From Monocercomonoides exilis (Eukaryota; Preaxostyla; Oxymonadida; Polymastigidae), in NCBI GenBank assembly GCA_001643675.2, contig LSRY02000003.1:1-64000 (forward strand): a stretch of DNA of 64,000 nucleotides, given 5' to 3'. The position numbers and the translations under genes are program-made. The notes beneath the pieces are model-generated. The model worked only from the letters and a program-made list of their open reading frames with translations, did no database searches and was not told the DNA's origin. Within the stretch, counting starts at the first letter, position 1. Every line of letters starts with the position of its first letter. This document shows positions 1-10,985 of the stretch, one piece after another.

Positions 1-3000
1 CCTCCCTAACCCTAACCCTAACCCTAACTCCTAACCCTAACCCTAACCCTAACCCTAACCTAACCCTAACCCCTAACTCCTAACCCTAACCCTAACCCTA
101 ACCCTAACCCTAACCCTAACCTAACCCTAACCCTAACCCTAACCCTAACCCTAACCCTAACCCTAACCCTAACCTCCTAACCCTAACCCTAACCCTAACC
201 CTAACCCTAACCTAACCCTAACCCTAACCCTAACCCTAACCCTAACCCTAACCCTAACCCCTAACCCTAACCCTAACCCTAACTCTAACCCCAACCCTAA
301 CCCTAACCCTAACCCTAACCCTAACCCTAACCCCTAACCCTAACCCTAACCCTAACCCTAACCCTAACCCTAACCCTAACCCTAACCCTAACCCTAACCC
401 TAACCCTAACCCCTAACCCTAACCCTAACCCTAACCCTAACCCTAACCCTAACCCTAACCCTAACCCTAACCCTAACCCCTAACCCTAACCCTAACCCTA
501 ACCCTAACCCTAACCCTAACCCTAACCCTAACCCCTAACCCTAACCCTAACCCTAACCCTAACCCTAACCCTAACCCTAACCCCTAACCCTAACCCTAAC
601 CCTAACCCTAACCCTAACCCTAACCCTAACCCTAACCCCTAACCCTAACCCTAACCCTAACCCTAACCCTAACCCTAACCCTAACCCTAACCCTAACCCT
701 AACCCTAACCCTAACCCTAACCCTAACCCTAACCCTAACCCTAACCCTAACCCTAACCCTAACCCTAACCCTAACCCTAACCCTAACCCTAACCCTAACC
801 CTAACCCTAACCCTAACCCTAACCCTAACCCTAACCCTAACCCTAACCCTAACCCTAACCCTAACCCTAACCCTAACCCTAACCCTAACCCTAACCCTAA
901 CCCTAACCCTAACCCTAACCCTAACCCTAACCCTAACCCTAACCCTAACCCTAACCCTAACCCTAACCCTAACCCTAACCCTAACCCTAACCCTAACCCT
1001 AACCCTAACCCTAACCCTAACCCTAACCTAACCCTAACCCTAACCCTAACCCTAACCCTAACCCTAACCCTAACCCTAACCCTAACCCTAACCCTAACCC
1101 TAACCCTAACCCTAACCCTAACCCTAACCCTAACCCTAACCCTAACCCTAACCCTAACCCTAACCCTAACCCTAACCCTAACCCTAACCCTAACCCTAAC
1201 CCTAACCCTAACCCTAACCCTAACCCTAACCCTAACCCTAACCCTAACCCTAACCCTAACCCTAACCCTAACCCTAACCTAGTTTGAACCCTAACCCTAA
1301 CCTAACCCTAACCCTAACCCTAACCTAACCTAACCCTAACCCTAACCCTAACCCTAACCCTAACCTAACCCTAACCCTAACCTAACCCTAACCCTAACCC
1401 TAACCCTAACCCTAACCCTAACCCTAACCCTAACCTAGTTTGAACCCTAACCCTAACCCTAACCCTAACCCTAACCCTAACCTAGCTTGAACCTAGTTTG
1501 AACCCTAACCCTAACCCTAACCCTAACCCTAACCCGAACCCTAACCCTAACCTAACCCTAACCCTAACCCTAACCCTAACCCCAACCCTAACCCTAACCC
1601 TAACCCTAACCCTAACCCTAACCCTAACCCTAACCTAGTTTGAACCTAGTTTGAACCCTAACCCTAACCCTAACCCTAACCCTAACCCTAACCCTAACCC
1701 TAACCCTAACCCTAACCCTAACCCTAACCCTAACCCTAACCCTAACCTAACTAACCCTAACCCTAACCCTAACCCTAACCCTAACCCTAACCCTAACCCT
1801 AACCCTAACCCTAACCCTAACCCTAACCCTAACCCTAACCCTAACCCTAACCCTAACCCTAACCCTAACCCTAACCTAACCCTAACCCTAACCCTAACCC
1901 TAACCCTAACCCTAACCCTAACCCTAACCCTAACCCTAACCCTAACCCTAACCCTAACCCTAACCCTAACCCTAACCTAACCCTAACCCTAACCCTAACC
2001 CTAACCCTAACCCTAACCTAACCCTAACCCTAACCCTAACCCTAACCCTAACCCTAACCCTAACCCTAACCCTAACCCTAACCCTAACCCTAACCCTAAC
2101 CCTAACCCTAACCCTAACCCTAACCCTAACCCTAACCCTAACCCTAACCCTAACCCTAACCCTAACCCTAACCCTAACCCTAACCCTAACCCTAACCCTA
2201 ACCCTAACCCTAACCCTAACCCTAACCTAACCCTAACCCTAACCCTAACCCTAACCCTAACCCTAACCCTAACCCTAACCCTAACCCTAACCCTAACCCT
2301 AACCTAACCCTAACCCTAACCCTAACCCTAACCCTAACCCTAACCCTAACCCTAACCCTAACCCTAACCCTAACCCTAACCCTAACCCTAACCCTAACCC
2401 TAACCTAACCCTAACCCTAACCCTAACCCTAACCCTAACCCTAACCCTAACCCTAACCCTAACCCTAACCTAACCCTAACCCTAACCCTAACCCTAACCC
2501 TAACCCAAACCCTAACCTAACCCTAACCCTAACCCTAACCCTAACCCTAACCCTAACCCTAACCCTAACCCTAACCCTAACCTAGTTTGAACCCTAACCC
2601 TAACCTAACCCTAACCTAACCCTAACCTAACCCTAACCCTAACCCTAACCCTAACCCTAACCTAACCCTAACCCTAACCCTAACCCTAACCCTAACCCTA
2701 ACCCTAACCCTAACCCTAACCTAACCCTAACCCCTAACCCTAACCCTAACCCTAACCCTAACCCTAACCCTAACCCTAACCCTAACCCTAACCCTAACCC
2801 TAACCCTAACCCTAACCTAACCCTAACCCTAACCCTAACCTAACCCTAACCCTAACCCTAACCCTAACCCTAACCCTAACCCTAACCCTAACCCTAACCC
2901 TAACCCTAACCCTAACCCTAACCCTAACCCTAACCCTAACCTAACCCTAACCCTAACCCTAACCCTAACCCTAACCCTAACCCTAACCTAACCCTAACCT

Positions 3001-3109
3001 AACCTAACCCTAACCCTAACCCTAACCTAACCCTAACCCTAACCCTAACCCTAACCCTAACCTAACCCTAACCCTAACCCTAACCTAACCCTAACCCTAA
3101 CCCTAACCC
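1..3109. repeat. Telomere repeat array (CCCTAA)n
   Basis: Almost uninterrupted CCCTAA units in the C-rich orientation expected at the left end of a chromosome (TTAGGG on the G strand). Slightly shorter or longer units (CCTAA, CCCCTAA) are scattered throughout. The longer ones are common in the first 650 bp and could be long-read homopolymer errors. A distinct variant, CCTAGTTTGAA, interrupts the array at about 1278, 1435, 1482, 1492, 1634, 1645 and 2581. The array ends sharply at about 3109, where unique AT-rich sequence starts. Any reading frame through it is an artefact of the repeat. Confidence 0.98.
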
Positions 3110-3822
3110 AGTACTTCCCACGAACATACAGCGAATATTTCCTTTGTACAAAATTGAAATTTTCTTCTTTCCAATTTTTGTTATCAGTTGTTAGTTATTT
3201 CAATTCATCATTTATTGAATATTCATCCATTTTTGTTTATCAACATTATTTGCAATAATGATTCATGTTCATTATCCCTTATCCAGTATAATAAATGTAA
3301 TTATTCTTTCCAATTAGTATTGATTGTTTTCTGAGGATATTAGTGTGAAAGTTTTCTTTCATTTTAGAGTATTCATTTGTTTTCCAGTTCTGTAATTCAC
3401 TATAATTTCTGTGCATAAAATTTGTACCATTCGCAATTATGAGTCAAGATATTCATTCAGCTGCAAAGAAAAATTATTAATAATACAAATAAATTGGCGA
3501 AACTTTCAAAAGAAACATACAAAACATGTAATTTCCACTTTCTGTTCATGATTCAAATAGTTCATTTCACGCATTATCGTTCTGCAATATTCTTGTCGAA
3601 TTTGAAATTCCAAAAAATATGAATGTTTCAAAATGGACCACTCTACGATAAAATGCATTCCATCCTTCAGAATGAATCCTTCTTTCCAGTTTTTGTTTCA
3701 ATAATGGAAATTAAAAATTTTTCATTTGAAAATATTGTTTTCTCATAACTTCATTTGTATTTCTTTATTAATCAAAACCACTCATTTTCGGAATATGATC
3801 TAGCAAGAAATATAATTCAAAA
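3110..3822. other. Unique AT-rich subtelomere, no gene seen
   Basis: About 710 bp between the telomere array and the first recombinase gene. It is AT-rich, with stops in all frames and no repeat of note. It presumably contains the promoter and 5' leader of the recombinase gene that starts at 3823. Confidence 0.6.
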
Positions 3823-6800
3823 ATGAGCTCAAACAAAGAAGACACTGTTTGCAATGATGATGCAACAATCCCAACGTCCAAAGAGTTGCTTCAATTCATT
3901 GATAATTTTTATGATAGTTATCGCAGGAATAAAAGTTTGCCTTGTTGTTTTTTTCACTGAAAATAATTGACTTTCATCTTTTTTATTTCTCAGTTGTTGA
4001 ACCGCATGAAATAATCGAAGACGAATCTGAAGAAGATAATGAATTGATGCCGAAAGCACAGGAAAGGAAAAGTTCCAAGTTGGTTCGAACTGCATGGCTT
4101 GGAGAAGAAGATGAAACAATTGGAGGAAGCGATGAATCAGACGTAGAAAATGTAATTTCAGCATTAAAATTAACGAACAGAATTTCGCGAAAAAGCAGTT
4201 CAAGGAAAAGCAGTTCTCAAAAACACACTTCCGTAGAAAACAATTCATCCAACGCTTGTGCAGATAATTCAAGTGTATCTTCTGAAGAATTTCATCGAAT
4301 CAAAATTGGTAAAAGCTTCAACATCGTTGAAGAAGAATCCAATGATGGAAGCGAAAATGAGCATGCTTCAGAAGAAGATTTGACAAGTGATGAACACGTA
4401 AGTCAGGAATCAGAATTTGCTGTAAATGAAACATTTCAGCCGAATTATGAAACAAGTCAGTCGATAACAACAAACAAAAGAAGGAAGGTAGATGAGTCTG
4501 ATTCAGAAAAAGACAATCAAGAGATGCCTTATCATTCAAGTTTCGAAAAGGATACGAATGATTACGTTGAGCCAAATGAAGTAAACTTGCTGTCGTGTGT
4601 TCAAATTGTTGATGGAGCAGATCAACCAGCTGATTCGGAGGAGCGTGATTTTCGAAAACTGATAATGGAGGAGCGTCTTTTCATGAAAAAGAAAATGGAG
4701 GAGCATTATAAAAGATTGAAGTTCTTCAAAAGCAAAATGTTGGAGGAGATGCATTTCATTGAAGAAATGAGTGATAACTATTCCAAAACGCAACATGAGT
4801 TTGATAGCTCAACAGAAGAGATGACAAAGGAAAAGGATTGTTGTACAAAATTCGTTGAAAACAAAACGAAATCATCTGAGAGAAATTCCAAAGAAACATC
4901 AAACAGTTGCGTACCACAAGGAAACGATCAGAAAAAGAAACAGGTGTTAAATGCAGCGCAGTTGAGAAAAGAAGCTTTAACTCCTAGAGATTTATCAACC
5001 AATTTCTCTCAATTGGATAGCGTTGAAACTGGACACAAAGACGAAAGAACGGAAAGTGAAAGCGCGGATTCTGAAGAGAAACTTGTTATCGGAAGCGAGC
5101 GTTACGAAGACATGAATCAAACGTATGAGCAGCTGGATTTGCGACTTGAAAGGGATCGAAACCAACCAACTTTCATGGATGCTGCGCTGGAATCGGCAGA
5201 TAGAAAAAAACTGAAGGAGTACTGCTTATTACCACGACAATACTCCCAGTCAACATTAAGAAAGCACAACTGGGTGCTTCGATTGTACGATTATTTTGCA
5301 AAAGATTTAGATTTTAAACCATTTCCCATTGAAATTGAATGTATTCGTGGTTTTTTACGTTTTTTGTGTAAAGACTGTCATTATAGTGTTGGTTCTGTAC
5401 AATCTGTTGTTGTTCCATCTTTAAAAAGAATTCAAACAAAAATGTTTAATGAACAAATAGATCAAAAACTTAATGATGGAATAAATTCTGTTGTGAGTGA
5501 ACTAAGAAGGAATAAAAGCCTTAAACAAAAAGGCGATGGAAAAGAACCATTAGTCACATTTGACGTAAAATATTTGATTAACAGTATTCCAGATTATTCA
5601 GAATTCAAAGCAGAAGATGCATCGTTATTTCTTTTTGCTTTGCATACTGGTTCACGAGCTGTAACTTGTGGTGGAATTAGATTGTGCGATATACGAAATG
5701 TCATAATCGAAGAAGATGGAACAATATTCGTGAAAATAAGACAAATGAGAACAAAAGGAAAAGATAATTGGAATCATGTTGTGACATTGGAAAACCAGAA
5801 TGAAGAAGATGTTGATTTAGATGCTGTATATTGGATGAGAAAACATATTTTAAACAAATTCAAAATGGATTTGTTTGAGAAAGACAAATGGCCGGTTGAA
5901 GATGAAAGGAGTGATTTAATTTGGACAAGAAATACTGAGGTGATGAGGACGAGATTAAAGAAAAGATTGGATCAATCTGGATTTCCTTCGGAATCATTTG
6001 GATTTCATTCATTGAGAAGTGGATTTTTGTGTTCAGCTTTAATGAATGCAGGTTCAAACAAAGAAGAGAGGAATTCAATTTTGGAAACTTGTGCGATGGT
6101 TGCTGGTTGGATTCCATTTTCTTATTCACAAATGGCATATATCAAAAAAACTGCATCTCAAACAGTTATTGCTTCTCGTGTAATTATTGTCAACAAAAAC
6201 AAACCGAGAAAAGCATTAATTGATGACAGATTGCTGAAGATAGAATCTTTCCACGGATTCAAATTGAAATCACAATCTTGGAATAGAGAAATCATCTTCT
6301 CAAAGTTCAATCGTGAAATTGTGAATAGAATGAAATTATTAAGAGAAGGGAAGAAAAATGATCAAAGGACAAATGAATATTTATTCAGAAAGGGATTAGG
6401 AAAGTTTGCTGAGGAAAATGAGGAGTTGGAAGAAAAAGCGAAAGAAAAATACCTTCCAAAGTTGGAAAAAGCATCACCTTCGAGCTATTGTTCAATCAAA
6501 GAGCACATCAGAGCTGAAATAGCAAGAAAAGATATCATCAACATTTTGTTATTGGATCCAACTTGCGTGAATCAACATGTCGAGATATTCTTAGATTTTA
6601 TGAAAAAGGAAAATCTCATCGAAAGAGATATCAAAAAATACAATTGTAAGAAGATAAAAGAAAATCGAAATCGTATGATAATGGAAAAGAGAGAAAAGGA
6701 TTATCTAGGAAAAAGAATTAGAAAAAGGTGGTCAAAGGATGAGGATGAAATATTGAAAGAACACAAGGCAAAAGAAGAAAGTTGGGTGAAAATTGCCTCA

Positions 6801-6887
6801 TTTCTTGAAAACAGAACAGCTGGAGATTGCAGTGATCGATGGAGAAACATAAAGAAAAAACAAGAAAGAAAGAAATTGAATATTTAA
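3823..6887 (+). CDS. Tyrosine recombinase with C-terminal Myb domain (copy C1, intact)
   Basis: Joining 3823-3934 and 3994-6887 removes a 59-bp GTTTGC...CAG intron (3935-3993) and gives 1,001 residues. The first 400 or so residues are acidic and serine-rich, with a short MEER/MEEH coiled-coil stretch. A SAM-like N-core (QSTLRKHNWVLRLYDYF) precedes the catalytic domain. The recombinase residues are all visible: Arg592 in HTGSRAVT, His709 and Arg712 in FHSLRSGF, Trp743 in AGW, and Tyr753 in MAYIKK. The C-terminal Myb/SANT repeat has Trp950, Trp968 and Trp987. The protein should cut and rejoin DNA through a 3'-phosphotyrosine. No reverse transcriptase or RNase H is nearby, which favours a Crypton-like DNA element over DIRS/Ngaro. 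I chose the start because exon 1 ends in phase with the acceptor and codes for a plausible acidic leader. This is the only undamaged copy in the window. Confidence 0.8.
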
Positions 6888-7249
6888 TAACTTTTATTTC
6901 TTTATTTCATTATTTTTATCAGCTTTTATTCTCTTAAAGTTTGTTATTTTTATCAAATTTTTTCATTTGAAATATTTTCAAAATAAGAAATTTCAAAAAA
7001 CATTTTTTGAAAAATAAAAAATTGAAAGTATTTTTTTTCTTCTTCATTCTCATTAATTGTTTTTATATTGCACAGTAATAGAAAAGAGTTTATGACTTTA
7101 TTAAATTGTTTTAATTCACTATTATCAGAAAAAAGCCTCAAAGGTTTTTGTCCAAAACCTTCATGGTTATTTAGCAAGGTTATTTTCTCAATAACCTTGA
7201 GGAATATGTCAAAAAACGAATGCCAAAAAGGTATTAATGCAAGTCTAGG
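6888..7249. other. Spacer between recombinase copies C1 and C2
   Basis: AT-rich 3' flank of C1. I see no convincing coding segment. It ends at the short interstitial telomere repeat. Confidence 0.5.
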
Positions 7250-7261
7250 CTAACCCTAACC
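7250..7261. repeat. Interstitial telomere repeat, two units
   Basis: CTAACCCTAACC lies exactly where homology between copies C1 and C2 stops on the 5' side. It is in the same orientation as the terminal array. Confidence 0.7.
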
Positions 7262-9050
7262 TTAAGAACATGGAAACAAAGGCTATGAGAACATGTCGGA
7301 TGAATATGGCAAGCAAAATTTGAGACTTGATAAAGAAAGAAACAGACAAACACTGATGGATGTTGGATTGGCAAACGAAAAAAAACAAAATATAGCTGAG
7401 CATTTCCTTCATCAGAGGAAATATGAACAGTCAACATTGCATAAGCACGCATGGGTGTTGCAGTTGTATGACTATTTTGCTGAAGACATGGATTTCAAAC
7501 CGTTTCCAATGATGCTTGAGTGTGTGAGAGGATTCATTCGCTTTTTGGCTTATGACTGTAGATACTGCGTTGGTTCAATTTATGCTGTTGTCCTTCCCTC
7601 ACTGAAACGAATACAAGTGAAAATGTTTAACAAGCCTATTGATGTACAGCTGAACACAGAATTAAACCTCATAGTGAACGAAATGAGATGGGATAAATCT
7701 TTTAAACAAAAGTGTGATGTGAAAGAGCCGTTAATGACATTTGATGTCAAATTCTTAGTTCATAGCATACCAAATTATTTCATGTCAAAAGATGAGGAGT
7801 GCTCTCTTTTTCTTTTCGCACTTCACACCGGAGCCAGAGCCATCACATGCGGAAATGTGAGGCTCTGTGATATAAGACAAGTTAAAAAAGAAGATGATTC
7901 TGTTAATTTAAAAATTCGACTAATGAGAAATAAGGGAAATGACAAGTGGAATCACATATTTCTGCTTGAAAACCAAACAGAAGAAAACAGATCACTGGAT
8001 GCTGTGTATTGGATGAGACAGCACATTCTTCTTAAGTTTGGTGAGGACTTATTTCTTAAAGAAGAGTGGCCTTTGAAAGAAAAATCTGAAGAATTAATTT
8101 GGAGCTGGAGTTCAGAAACAATGAGAACCAGATTGATGAAGAGACTGGAGCTTGCTGGTTTTCCTCCAGAAAATTTCGGTTTTCATTCTTTTCGCAGTGG
8201 ATTCTAATGCTCTGCTTTGATGAATGCTGGTTCTAACAAAGAGAAAAGAAATTCAATTCTTGAAACGTGTGCATTTATTGCTGGTTGGATTCCATATTCA
8301 AGGTCACAAATGGTGTATGTGAAAAAATCTGTATCACAAAATTTAATTGCTTCTCGAGTAATAATGAAAAGTTCTGACAAGAGGAAAAAATCATTTGTTG
8401 AAAAGAAGTTGTTGAGAACAGAATCATTTCATGGGTTCAAGCTGCAATCAAACAAATGGAATGACGACATTATTTTCGTAAATTTCTATCATCAAATTTT
8501 GAACAAGCTGAAAAAGGAAAGAGATAGAAAGCGCAATTCAACGGATACGTGCATACACTTGTTTCACGAGTTCTTTCTCAATACTCAGAAGAGGAGCCAG
8601 TTTTGGAGGAGAAAGCGAAATTAAAACATCTTCCACTATTGGAGAAGAGTAAATCAAGTTCACACTTTCAAAAAAAACCTAATATGCGGAGTGAAATTGC
8701 GAGGAAAGATTTGTTGTTTATTCTGAAATTGGATCAGTCAAAATTGAATGAAATGGTTGAGATGTTTTGGAGTTTTATGAAAGAGAAAAACTTTGTCGAG
8801 AAAGAAGTGAAAACGAGAAATATTCAACGAAAAAATGAAAGCGAGACGATAATGAAATTAGAGAAAAGAGAAAAAGATAAAACCGGAAAAAGAAAAAGAA
8901 GAACATGTACAAAAGAAGAAGATGATATTTTGAAAGAACACAAAAATAAGGGAGAAAAGTGGATTGAAATTGGCAATTTCTTGAAAATAGAATTGCAGGA
9001 GATTGTTATGACAGATGGAGAAACATTAAGAAAAAAGAAAAAAAAGAAAA
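7262..9050 (+). pseudogene. Recombinase-Myb copy C2, 5'-truncated and broken
   Basis: Aligned to C1, homology begins at GNKGYENMSDEY (C1: GSERYEDMNQTY) just after the interstitial telomere repeat, so the acidic N-terminal half is missing. The catalytic Arg (HTGARAITCG), His/Arg (FHSFRSGF), Trp and Tyr (MVYVKK) are all present. A TAA at 8205-8207 replaces one codon right after SGF, and the same frame resumes at once. A 1-bp frameshift near 8570 and another near 8985 precede and interrupt the Myb region; corrected by eye it continues into ENRIAGDCYDRW. Three lesions in otherwise well-kept sequence suggest recent inactivation. Confidence 0.85.
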
Positions 9051-9357
9051 TTTGTCTTCATATTTCATTTTTTTTTCTTATTTTTTTTTTGTTTTTCAAT
9101 TATTTTTTCCTTTCTTTTCATTATCTTTACATTTTGTTTTTTATTTTGATTTCAAACTTTTATCATTCAAATGAAATAAACATAAAATTCAAAGAATATT
9201 ATTAACAAATATTGATGAATTTTCTCTTTTCGTTTTCTGAGTATTAGAAATAATAAGTTTATTGACTTGTATTTCTAAATCAAGTATTAAATATTCATTT
9301 TATTATAATATAATAAAAGTTATATTGTTTATTCTTTATTCATTCAAAACACTGTTA

Positions 9358-9403
<46 letters not shown>

Positions 9404-9998
9404 AAAAGTCGCAAGTTTATCAATCTGTTGGATTTATTAATCAAATCTTTTTTTTATCATTTTTGTTAATACATATATCACATTACTCCACGATGCAAAT
9501 ATTATGATGTGAAATTTGTTTTTCATAAAAATTCACATTTCGATAAAATATCTTGGACATATATCAAAAAATGATTCTAATTGTGTTTTGTTTTTGTTTT
9601 CCATTTTTATCATATTTTATTATTCAAAAATAATTTCACATAGATGTATAAGAATGATGAGCTTTTTTTTGATTAATAAAAATGAAATATTCTATTAATT
9701 TCAGCAATGTTTTGGAATAATTCGTTTTTGTCTTTGTGTTTATTAAAAAACGAACAATCAAATTTAAAAGTCAAACAGATAATAAATGATTTATCAACCC
9801 ATTTATAAATGTTTCGAACAAATTTTGATAAAATTGCAGCTTTCCATGAGCCAAACATGATATTTTTCAAAATTATCTTTTATTAATCATTTGAATTATT
9901 AGAAAAAACAGGTTACGGATTTATCAAAACCGACATTTTTTTAAATAAATCTCGTTAATGACAACCGCTCTGTACTAACCTAATCAACATTAAATGTT
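9051..9998. other. Non-coding AT-rich spacer with a poly-T tract
   Basis: No supportable gene. It contains a 43-nt T homopolymer (9360-9402). The rest is AT-rich with frequent stops. Confidence 0.5.
9360..9402. repeat. 43-nt poly-T homopolymer
   Basis: An uninterrupted run of T. It could be a microsatellite, or the tail of a minus-strand retroposed sequence, but no retroelement body is recognisable to its left. Confidence 0.9.
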
Positions 9999-10985
9999 GT
10001 GTGGTGGCTGGAGAAATTTTTGGTTCAGGAGTATGGTCTATCTCTTACAAATTTTGACAATTGGAATCTTGGAATATCGGGAAAACAGTTTTTTTGGGGG
10101 ATTAGAATCGGTGTAATGAGAGTCAGACTTCAAAAAAGAGCCAAACAAGCAGTGTACTCGGAAACCATGTTCGGATTTCATTCTCTTTGTTCTGGATTTA
10201 TCTGTTCTGCTTTGTTGAAAATCCAAAATAATCCTGAATTAAAAGAATCAGTTTGAGAAGTGACTGCATTTGTTGCAAAGTGGCAACAGGGAGGAGAAGT
10301 TCAAAGCAGATATGTCAAACTGTCTGAGAAAGCAACAATAATTGCAAATCGTCTAATGTTTCCAAATGATGTGATTGAATCTGATCAACTGTTTGATATG
10401 GACTCATCTGAGCCAACTGTTTATCACAGTGTTCAATCAAAAGCAAGTGAATGGAACATTCGGATGATCATAGAATCATTTAACACATATGTTTTGGAGG
10501 TGATATAATATTCTTGTAGTTTATTGTATTACCCATATTTGTTTGCAATAAAACTGAATAGGATGGCAGCAGAAAAATACATCAAAAGTGAAAATATAAA
10601 AAAGGAAAAAGGAGAGTCTGCATTATCAGCGACTCGGAAATATATTTGTCAACTATTAAATGATGAAAAGTTGGTTATTATTTTCGTCGCAGTGAAATAA
10701 TTGGAGCATATCAAGGAATATTTGAATGGAGACGTTTTATTGGATATCAAATCTGCAAAGGTGAGAACAAAACTGAGTGAAGAAAGAGAAATCAATCAAA
10801 TTACGAAAAAGAAAACCAGAATCAGATGGTCAAAAAAAGAAGATGAGGTCTTGATCGATGGGATCGAACAAAAGAAAACATTCAAAGAAATTTGTGCAGA
10901 CTTGCCTTTGCGTACATGGAACTCATGCAGAGACAGTGTGAGAACAATCATAAAAATGCAACAAAAAAAAACAATCAATGTATAA
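9999..10985 (+). pseudogene. Recombinase-Myb copy C3, divergent fragment
   Basis: Only the C-terminal half is present. The reading frame runs from a degraded pre-box through FGFHSLCSGFICSAL, where the second catalytic Arg of HSLR has become Cys, then VAKWQQGGEVQSRYVK with the expected Trp-to-Tyr spacing. A TGA at 10254 interrupts it in frame. After a stop or a possible short intron at about 10500-10562, a second coding stretch runs to a Myb-like domain (IRWSKKEDEVLIDG) with one in-frame TAA at 10698. It is more diverged from C1 than C2 is, so it is an older insertion or a different subfamily. It is inactive as it stands. Confidence 0.7.

Noticed and set aside
1651-1980. Open frame of alternating Asn-Pro and Leu-Thr
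   Set aside because: It is a translation of the CCCTAA telomere array and has no independent coding evidence.
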